Shown here piece by piece: positions 56,109 to 64,000 of a stretch of 64,000 nucleotides of DNA. A model generated the notes under the pieces. That model was given only the letters and a program-made list of their open reading frames with translations, was not told the origin of the DNA and made no database searches. The stretch is from Helianthus annuus (lineage: Eukaryota; Streptophyta; Magnoliopsida; Asterales; Asteraceae). The stretch's first letter is position 1; each line of letters begins with the position of its first letter. A program made the translations under genes and the position numbers. The DNA is taken from NCBI RefSeq assembly GCF_002127325.2, contig NC_035441.2:155339122-155403121 (forward strand). The letters run 5' to 3'.

Positions 56109-58800
56109 GCAGTTTCATCCATTGGCGGTCCAAGTTTAAAAACATTGGTTTTGACATGCAAACTCGCAACAGTGATCACCAACCATCATACATAAACTCT
56201 ATATATTTATGGTCTTTATTTGGAACCTAGTAAACAAAAGTAAATAGAAACTAACATTGATTTTCCACCATGTAGTTCCACTGGTACGCGATGCCTTCAC
56301 TTTGTTCCTTGGATTTAACTGAGCCAAAAACAAGTAATCTTTGGTTGTTAGCGACCATGTCGCGCACTAATGGCCAATCTTGGCCGCCTTTCGGCATACT
56401 TGTCACTGGAAACCAGTATTTCTTCAACCCCGCATTTGTAAAAACATTAGTCAGACCATTAGGTGCTTGTACATAGTCTTCAAGGATGATTGTCACTATT
56501 TCATTAGGATTTGCTGATAAGAAAGCTTCGACTTCCTTCAAAGTATCGATGGCTGGTACCTATTATGTGAACACATTTCATCAAGTAGCGAAAAAATGCC
56601 AAAAATTCATAATAATTGGCTAATTGCATAATAATATATAAGAATAACAAATGGCATGGGAGCATAGTACACTTACAAACTTAGTTAAATCATGACATTC
56701 TCCACCAAAAGAATGACACAACCATACGGTATCTTCGTAGTCGTATGTGTCAAGCATCAAAGCACGAACCCCGTTCTATATAACATGATAACAAGAAGTA
56801 ATGTGTTGGTGATCTCTTTCTACTTTTTTAGAAAATTTGGACCTATAAACTTATAAAAAATGAAATGATTTGATTAAGAAACGTACGTTTAGTTGTTGAG
56901 TGACACTATCTTCTTGATTCGTTGGGGCAACTCGCGGGGTCCCATCGTCGATTGCAAAGGCGTTATGTGTTGTCAAGAAGGAGTATTTGTTGAATGGTAG
57001 AGAATTGTTCTGTTTCAAACATTCAAACAAAAAAAGGAAAAAAAGTTGGTTAGTTTTTACTTTTGAGGATATATACAAGCAAAAAAGAGTTAAAAGTAAG
57101 TTCATTACTTTAGCCCAGCCCTGAAAGTACCTTTTTAGGCGATGTTGGTCCAGTGGGGTTTGTTAAAGAACTTTAAAGAGTGACCAAACCCACTTGTTCA
57201 CTATAATTTCAAACTAGGGGTTGATCCCCGCGTTTCGCGGTGGGGCGAAATTTGATAGCTATCATTTGGTTTTTATGCTACCGAAACTCAACATAGTAAC
57301 CGGAATAGCATACCTAATTATGGTATCGTTACCAACCGAAAGAGAAAACTAAAAATATAAAGTGGAGGTACAACCAAAACGATATCAAAATTTACGTCAA
57401 ATGTAGATCAACTGAAAACGTACATAAAAATAAGAACGGGACCTATTATATTTAACCGGACTCGTTTCAAAAATAATTTACGTCAAAATGTAAACCAACT
57501 TGATTTTATACCCACACGTACATATGTAAAAATAAGCACTTAAAACTTGAGATGGTCAAAATGATATTTCATAGAGCTTTTAAAAAAAGGTAGGGTGGTC
57601 TAAGTGTAAAAACTGAAAGTCACAGGGCTAAAGTATAAAAACAAATGAAAAATTAGAAAATAACAAAAGTTATTGTAGCGCTGATGTGACGTACGCTACG
57701 ATAACTTTGAGTTGTGGTTTCTCAAGTCTCCAACAACAACACGTAACAGAAGATTCCAAACTCATAACATCACATTTAATTCGAGAGTAAAAGAAGAACA
57801 TGAAGCAACATTATATTGATTCATGTTTTATATAAGTATTGCTTTAAATAAAAAAAATAAAATTCAGCTTTTTGTTGACAACATCTATACTTAATTATTA
57901 ACTTCTTGTACGTGTCACAATTTTATGAACCCAAAATTGTTTCTCAACTTCTCTAATTTCACCCCTTTATATTTATTTCTTAATTTCAATCCTATTTTAT
58001 CTCAAAATTTCATTTTATAATTTCTAAATCTTCATTACTACCTATTTAATATATTTTTTATTTACCCCGTTACACACAGGTGATAAGATAATCAATTGGT
58101 TTTATTAATAATTTTTTGTCAAAACAAACTTATCAAAATCCATTAAAAAATTCATTTAGTTTCCAAAACAGTAGCAAAATTTTGACTTAGCATTACAAAG
58201 TACAAAAAAACTCAACCATAGTTATTATTGTAGTTAACGTCATGTTTTAAACACAACCATCAGTTTATTCAACTTTCAATCATCCACGGCTACGTTCAAA
58301 CGATATGTTAATTGCCAGAAACTATCAAAATCAACATTTCAGTTTCACACTCAACCACTCAATAAACTCTATTCAATTCCACAACAACCACTTCACATTC
58401 ATACTAAGGAAATGTGTAAAAAAATTAAAGCGGGGATGAATAAACTGACCAGCAGATTAAACACAGGCGTAGCAGTTGATCGAACACATTTAGAGCCTGA
58501 ATATTCTTGAGGACAAGAGAAGCAATAAAGTCCGGTCTCGCAATCTCGGTCGGCTTCACAATCATCCCCTAACTTCAATTCATTATCATTCAAACTTTCA
58601 GTTGTTGTTGTTCAGATGTAACCCAACATCATCATAAGTTTAGCATATACAAAATACATTTCTGGTATTAATTATTATTCAGAGGGAGTAATTAACGGAC
58701 GTACCTTGCATGTTCCGTTGGAGCAAGCAGCAGCAGTGATCGATATGAACAACAATGGAGCTAAGAACAAGAAGAATGAAATTTTTCTATGTAACTCCAT
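55282..58800 (-). CDS. PI-PLC X domain-containing protein, eight exons
   Basis: A secreted plant protein with a phosphatidylinositol-specific phospholipase C X domain (At5g67130-like); its true substrate is not firmly established. Exons (minus): 58705-58800, 58450-58572, 56887-57009, 56677-56775, 56256-56559, 55533-55756, 55379-55465 and 55282-55308. All junctions are GT-AG and in phase, giving 360 residues. Residues 1-24 are a hydrophobic signal peptide (FFLFLAPLLFISITAAA). A Cys-rich N-terminal segment follows (CEADRDCETGLYCFSC). The X domain has LTTHNAF (H88) and LCHSF (H135), the two expected catalytic histidines, then IVTIILEDYVQAPNG. The C-terminus ends CAPGGGSCTP and lacks the hydrophobic GPI-type tail of longer relatives (about 410-430 residues), so a last exon may be missing or altered. 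Intron 2 (about 1.4 kb) holds a Helitron 3' end, and intron 5 a MITE with a poly-A tract. Confidence 0.93.
55793..56148. mobile_element. MITE-like insertion in PLC-X intron 5, with 36-bp poly-A tract
   Basis: The ends caatgttttgaaaacc and tttaaaaacattg are imperfectly inverted. The interior has 'ttggcccaaccc' motifs and an uninterrupted run of 36 A (56069-56104). The target duplication is unclear. The Lys- or Phe-rich frames across the A run are spurious. Confidence 0.5.
57214..57250 (-). mobile_element. Helitron-type 3' end in PLC-X intron 2
   Basis: The minus strand has a ccccaccgcgaaacgcgggg hairpin, then atcaaccc, CTAG and T. The element would extend to higher coordinates within the intron (to before 58450); the 5' end was not recognised. 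Confidence 0.6.
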
Positions 58801-58846
58801 TGATGAATTTGAGATGAAACTGATGGGGGACGTTACAAGAGTATTA

Positions 58847-58853
58847 TATTGTG
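58847..58853 (-). promoter_or_regulatory. Possible TATA box of the PLC-X gene
   Basis: The minus strand reads cacaatataatactcttgta about 50 bases before the ATG. The match to TATAAA is weak, so this is tentative. Confidence 0.35.
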
Positions 58854-58859
58854 GAACTT

Positions 58860-61333
58860 AAAAAATTATTATTATTATTATTATTAAATTATAAATGGAG
58901 GTGTTAATTTATAGGGGAGAAAGTGGAAATCCAAAGGGGAGGGGAAGATGGAGGGATATTCTGTTTCTAGTTGAGAAAAATGATTAAAAAACAGCTTTAA
59001 TTAGCTGAAAGGATATTTTTTTATTCCCACATTTTTTTATATTTTATAAATTGTCACAATAGAGTTTATTTAAAAGACTCAAAAAGTTGTAAACGTTTTA
59101 TACACGATGTAGAATTAACGTGATGTAAATTAGATCTTTTGATTTTTTAGTAATATTTACTAACTACTTGACTCGGCTATGTTCAAAAGAATTGTTCTCA
59201 AATTGCAAAAGATTTATTAGATGAGTCACGTGAGCACATTGATAGGAGGTAACGAGTAGTTGGAAGGACATTCCTACTCACAAGCAATGGTTTTAAACAA
59301 TGTGGGGTTGAATGAGTAACTATATATAACATATATATCAATAGAAAGAATATGTATCGGATAGTCATGTAATTACATGTTATTTTTTTAACGCCAAATT
59401 TTTAAACACATTAGTTCCATATTTACCTTACACCTGTAAGAATTTGAACACACAATCTCACATTTGTAACGTTTACATGTTATTTATATCTTAGGATATG
59501 ATGCTTGGGGCCTCTACAATAATCCTTGAAAAGATGAAAAGACAACCCGTTCTAGATGGTGTATGCTATCGTTTGACAGCCGGAGATCGACCGGAAACCA
59601 TCACAAACCGCCGATATCAATTGCGAGTGTGTTCATCTGTTGGTTGGGCATTAGGGATGATGATGGCTTGTGATCAGTTATGGTGTTATGATGATTTGAA
59701 AATGGTGGAGGGTGGTGGCTTTTGGTGGTTGTTGGCCAGTAGAGAGAGACAAAGAGGTAGAGAGATATAGATAAACACATTATATTTCTTTGATTTTTCA
59801 GTTTATTATAAATTAGTCTTTAAACATCAATTGTTTTACACAATAATCCTTGAAAAGATGAAAAGACAACAATGCCCTCATATGCAAGGCACATGACCAG
59901 ATTTATTCAAAAAATTTAATTGGGTTTGGCCTAAAGAACATAACGTGCAAGATTTTGAAACATTAAATACAAAATTTATCAGCTTTTACGTTAAAGGACA
60001 GCGCCTACAATTTGAAATAAATATAAAGTAAAAAACTGTAATTTACTCTATTCGTAAATATGGTTAAAATGGGTTAAATTACAAGTCTTTCCACTTGAAT
60101 ACTCTTAACAATTGAAAATACAGTTTTTTTTTTATTTCGTCAAAATCTATAAAAGTCATACTCACATATTAAATTGAAATTGGAGTTTTCTTTAATTAAA
60201 AAACTCCTGGTAAATTAGAAAAACACCAAACAGAAAGGGTCAAAAGATGAGAATTGGTTTGATTGAATTCATGGATTGATCGATTCCATTTCCCACAAAA
60301 TTCCACCACAACGTGTCAAACCTTTCTTGTACCACAATCTTCGTCTATGTTAAAATAACAATAATTTCCTAGTTCTGTTTTGATTGAAACAAACGACATG
60401 TGTGCGGAGCACCTTAAACGTACAAATGTCTATTTTCTTCTCTAGGGTTTGCTTATAATTGATTCCAACAACGATTTTAGGCCTAGGGTTTCAGACGAAG
60501 ACGATGCTGATGGTGGGGTGGTGGTTGTGGGGGGGTCAAGTGGCACTGGTGCAGTGGGGGTGAGGGTTGTCAGCAGGTGGGGGCAGTGGTTGAGAGGGAG
60601 AGCGGGAGGAAGGGAAGCAGAGAGTATTTAGATCAAACGTTCTGGGGCGCTATGCCCCCACATAGCGCCAGAAAACGCCATAGAACACCGCCACGAGGCG
60701 CGGAATGAATGCAATTTTGAGGTGGGGCGCGAGATATATAGCGGCATTATTTTGTGGTTTTTTGAAAATTTGACCGTTAACAACGGTCATAATCTTAAAA
60801 AAAAAAATTCAATTTTTTTAATTTCACTCTATAAATAACTCCCAACTCTTCTATTTTTTTTACAATTCATACTCAACTAGTGGAGGGTTCAAATAAGAAG
60901 AATTTTTTTGTAAGAAGAAAAAGAAGAAATTTCAACCAATAAGAATGATTTATTTTACTTCATTTAATATTTGCATTTAATTTTAATATAAGGGTATATT
61001 GGTAAATTTACCTGAATCATTAATTTGTATTCTTCTCTTTTTATAACTAACTAAACTAAATTTGTAACTCCTTTTCAAAATATATACTTTTTTCCAAATT
61101 AAAAAACAACTTAATTTAAAGTATAGAATAAATTAGTAGTTGTATAGGATAAATTACGAGTTGTGTAGTATATATTTCGAGGTGTGTAGGATAATTTCGA
61201 ATGTGTATGATAAAATTCTATAATGTGTAGGGTATATGTAGGAAAATTTTGATATGTGTATGTTTTGTAGATTATATCTAGGATAATTAATAATTAGTTG
61301 ACTAATTAATTAAAGAGAGAAAACTTAATGATA
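58860..61333. other. Intergenic upstream of PLC-X, no gene recognised
   Basis: AT-rich. A 30-bp direct repeat (caataatccttgaaaagatg + aaaagacaac) occurs at 59516 and 59840 around a GGT-rich frame at 59498-59770 that is probably not a gene. 60480-60620 is GGTGG-rich. 60640-60740 has 'ggggcgctatg' and its near-inverse 'catagcgcc', followed by gaccgttaacaacggtcata and a TATA-like ctataaataact near 60830, which may be the end and promoter of a decayed DNA transposon. Confidence 0.45.
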
Positions 61334-62400
61334 TCTATATATATATTAATAAATGAGATGATGTGGGCTATGTGTCCTTGAATGGTGAAGCCATTTTGAT
61401 GATGTGACAACCATTTGTTTAGTGAAGTTTGATTTTAGGAGGGAATTTGTCTAATTAACTCAACACAAAGGAGATTTCACAATACACAAACCAATAAAGA
61501 TGTGGGACGCGGGATCTGTATAAGCTCGGGTGGGGCTTTGTATTCGGGTCACCAATAAATGGATACTATATATTGTTTTTTATCAAACCCTAATGCTTCA
61601 CAGCCTCTATCATGCTTTGTTCTTCTCCCTCACGCTCTGTTGTTCTCCCACCTATTCAAACCCTAATTCCATAGCGAACTATCACATCTCCCATCTACAC
61701 TTCACCTTTTCAGTCGATTATAATTTTTTGCGCGATTTGATGAAGATTGCTGCTTCGCGGTGTTCGGGTAAGAGATTTATTGCGATTTGATGAAGATTTC
61801 TGCTTCGTGGTGTTCTGGTAAGAGATTTATTAAAGAGCATTTGTTTTCTATAGATCCTCCATGTTTTTTTCTATTCACTAATGTGTTATCGTTTGAATTT
61901 AGATCTATAATGTTAGGATTGATACTGTTGACAATCATGTAAACCCTAGCCTCCCTCACATTCATCGCTCTACTCCTATCATCATCATCTTCTGCTATCA
62001 TCATCATCTTCTGCAAATGATTCAACAAATAGGTACACTCTTTGACAAACCCTAGATATCAACACGCCCTGTTCTTCTTCTACGTCCATTTTAGAAGTGT
62101 TTTTCTTCTGACTGAATCATCTACGATCCAGACAATACAATCAATTAGGTATGAAATCTCACTTTAACCACTAATTGATTACAATTTTAGTCTCGGTGAC
62201 CCAATTTTGGATTAAGTTTGGTTTCAATATTAGATCTCATTTTGTTTCTTTTTTATTTTTTTAATTACAGGTTTTGATTTAAGGTGTTAACTCAAAATCA
62301 TGGAAGAAAGAGGTTAACATGAGGAAGATTTGAGGTGCTTTACATTCTACTTCTGGTAACCCTAATGTTTTCAATTTTCAAATAAGTTCTCTTTTTAGAG

Positions 62401-62715
62401 TTGACGACTCTTCTTATTGTTTCAATGAACAGTTATTTTTTCCGTATTCAATTAGAAGATCCCATTTTACTTCTCATGGCCTCGAGGGTCGGAGACAAAG
62501 CAGTAGCGCCATCGACGGCGTCAGTGACAGGTTTACAACAAACATCAGTGTCCCCCCTGGTGATTCAGGTATATAAGGTTGATGGTAATGATTACTCCTA
62601 CGAATTCATGGTTTCTCGGCTTAAAAACTTTGATATCAAGGCTTTAAAGTGTACTTTGCGGGTTTGGAGTTTCAAAATTAAGGACTTTGGTTTAAGTTGT
62701 AGACATATAAGTTAA
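62401..62715 (+). other. Unrecognised ORF in Helitron C
   Basis: About 100 codons including VGDKAVAPSTASVTGLQQTS and DYSYEFMVSRLKNFDIKALK. It looks more protein-like than the flanks, but no family is recognised; it may be another captured exon. Nearby 62716-62760 (LEALALNANDSQVPLQES in another frame) may belong with it. Confidence 0.3.
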
Positions 62716-63241
62716 ACTTGAAGCCCTTGCACTTAACGCAAATGATTCCCAGGTGCCTCTTCAAGAATCACTATAGTTTCTTACATTAGCATGTAATAAA
62801 TTTACTTTAAAATCACATTTAAACTTCCCACTTTGGTATATTGCACTATTTCTTCAAAAGCCTCACATATATACATATTTGTAAGCTAAATAATATTTCT
62901 CTTCATTACATTTTATTTGGTGACACTCTTTTTTGTCATTAACTTCCATACAGGCCCATGCGAGATTACATTTTCAACAGATGACAAACAAAAGCTTCGA
63001 AGTCAGGTGGTTATTTGTTTCTTTAAAACAAACATCGCCATGAAGGGATTTACATCTATGTGAACTTTCTTTTGAGTAGGCTTTAACAGGTCACAAATAC
63101 ATCCTAAAATTGCAGTTTGTTTGCTGGATAATTGGTTAGTGGCGTACCGTTATGTCATGTTATGTTGATTTATAACTTTCATTCAGTTGATTTTCTTTAC
63201 ATTTTTGCCTTCATTTTTATGGGTGTTAACTTCTTTTGCAG

Positions 63242-63724
63242 GTTGAGAAAGAGCACAATGCTGATCTTCACTGTGCTGATTGGAATCCGAGCGATGAAAA
63301 TCTTCTACTAACATGGTAAAAAAGCGTACAAACTGTCTTTTACTATATTATTTGCTCATTAGAAATTTCTACATACTAAGGTATGGACCATAAACCTGGA
63401 TTCTACATAAACTGTTCCTGAGCTTTTCAATTAATTTTTTTAGGTCTGCTGATAACACTCTTCACATGTTTGATCATCGCAATCTCACTGCAAATGGGAT
63501 TGGATCACCCATCCACATATTTGAGAATCACAAGGCCGCTGTTCTTTGTGTACATGTATAACCCAAAAGTAAGTTTGTTTTCATTACATGTTTTTTATTT
63601 AAGTTCTGCATTATTAAAAGATACCTCCAAAATTATATTTATATTTCAGTGGTCTCCAGACAAATCATCCGTCTTTGGCAGTTCGGCAGAAGATGGAGTC
63701 TTGAACATATGGGATCATAATAAG
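63242..63724 (+). pseudogene. Captured MSI4/FVE-like WD40 gene fragment
   Basis: Three exon-like pieces appear. 63242-63315 gives VEKEHNADLHCADWNPSDEN then LLLT. About 63444-63556 gives SADNTLHMFDHRNLTANGIG then IFENHKAAVLC. 63650-63724 gives WSPDKSSVFGSSAEDGVLNI then WDHNK. They match successive WD40 repeats of plant MSI4/FVE, a histone-binding chromatin protein involved in flowering control. Introns between pieces have GT and AG ends, so this is genomic capture. Upstream N-terminal and downstream repeats are absent or unrecognisable to 64000. The fragment is inside Helitron C and on its strand. Confidence 0.85.
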
Positions 63725-64000
63725 GTGTTGATCTTATCTTTATCGCACAAAGACTCATTTATAACCAAACGTTTCAAAATTGGCACCTGTAGTTTTTTTG
63801 CTCCTTTTGCTTTTTTTTTTTTCAATTATGTTTGCTTTTAAGCAGATTGGGGAACTTTCCGGTCCGTCCACAAAACCGGGTTGTGAATTCGGGTTAACCA
63901 CATTTAAAATTTGGATCTTATTTAATGTTTCATCTCTCTTATCATTCTCACTGTCGCTTTTTTCTCCAAACCCTAAACGAATCAAATGCCGCTTCTTTTT

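Larger units (their letters stand above)
61334..64000 (+). mobile_element. Helitron C, 5' portion, with captured WD40 fragment (runs off window)
   Basis: It starts TCTATATATATATTAATAAA, preceded by A, closely like the Helitron A start, and both are followed by a 'gatgtggg...tgtgtcc'-type segment. The 3' hairpin and CTAG end are not reached before the window ends. It carries exons of an MSI4/FVE-like gene (63242-63724) and an unrecognised frame at 62401-62715. Confidence 0.65.

Noticed and set aside
55957..56230. Poly-Lys and poly-Phe ORFs
   Set aside because: Arise from a 36-base A run in a MITE-like insertion within the PLC-X intron.
59498..59770. 90-codon ORF with GGGFWWLL and ASRERQRGRE
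   Set aside because: GGT-rich, starts in a repeated segment also present at 59840, and shows no family resemblance.
60640..60870. Complete DNA transposon with GGGGCGCTATG terminus
   Set aside because: Only one possible end and a TATA-like site were seen; no partner terminus, target duplication or transposase frame follows.

Overview
This window is nuclear DNA of a flowering plant. Spliced plant genes are separated by AT-rich intergenic DNA full of LTR elements, a large Mutator-like element, Helitrons, MITEs and tRNA-derived SINEs. The repeat style (LTRs opening TGTAACAYCC, 'ggtccctg' repeats) fits an asterid, perhaps Asteraceae; that is an impression, not a demonstrated assignment.

Region by region: (1) 1-3993 holds a minus-strand LTR retrotransposon end: a 2.7-kb LTR followed by an initiator-Met-tRNA primer binding site. 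(2) 4552-18327 is an F-box pseudogene split in two by a 12.8-kb Mutator-like element (4917-17761). The element is flanked by the 8-bp target duplication ACAAATAA. It carries a spliced MULE transposase gene, an ATHILA ORF1-like exon, and about 8 kb of nested palindromes mixed with 'ggtccctg' minisatellites. (3) 18810-20671 has a small copia-type solo LTR and a related F-box gene whose C-terminus is frameshifted. (4) 20.7-29.9 kb is repeat country: a 3.2-kb solo LTR with target duplication, several MITEs, SINEs and Helitron 3' ends. (5) 29965-36812 is the genic island: TRM1 (tRNA guanine-26 dimethyltransferase, 12 exons, plus strand) and a UDP-arabinopyranose mutase/RGP gene (4 exons, minus strand), converging tail to tail. 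(6) 38383-45361 and 47780-53904 are two complete non-autonomous Helitrons carrying intron-containing fragments of host genes: tetraspanin and MSRB in the first, a copper P-type ATPase and a receptor-like kinase in the second. (7) 55282-58800 is an eight-exon PI-PLC X-domain protein gene (minus strand). (8) 61334-end is the 5' part of a third Helitron carrying an MSI4/FVE-like WD40 fragment.

The intact host genes (TRM1, UAM, PLC-X, possibly the F-box gene) are functionally unrelated; no operon-like or pathway cluster is seen. The most unusual structure is the Mutator-like element, with its CpG-rich palindrome array and the recurrent 'atacgctgcgtat' palindromes at its ends. The clearest evolutionary story is repeated gene-fragment capture by Helitrons. 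Exon boundaries were placed by hand from splice consensus, reading frame and remembered family sequences; no alignments or database searches were run.
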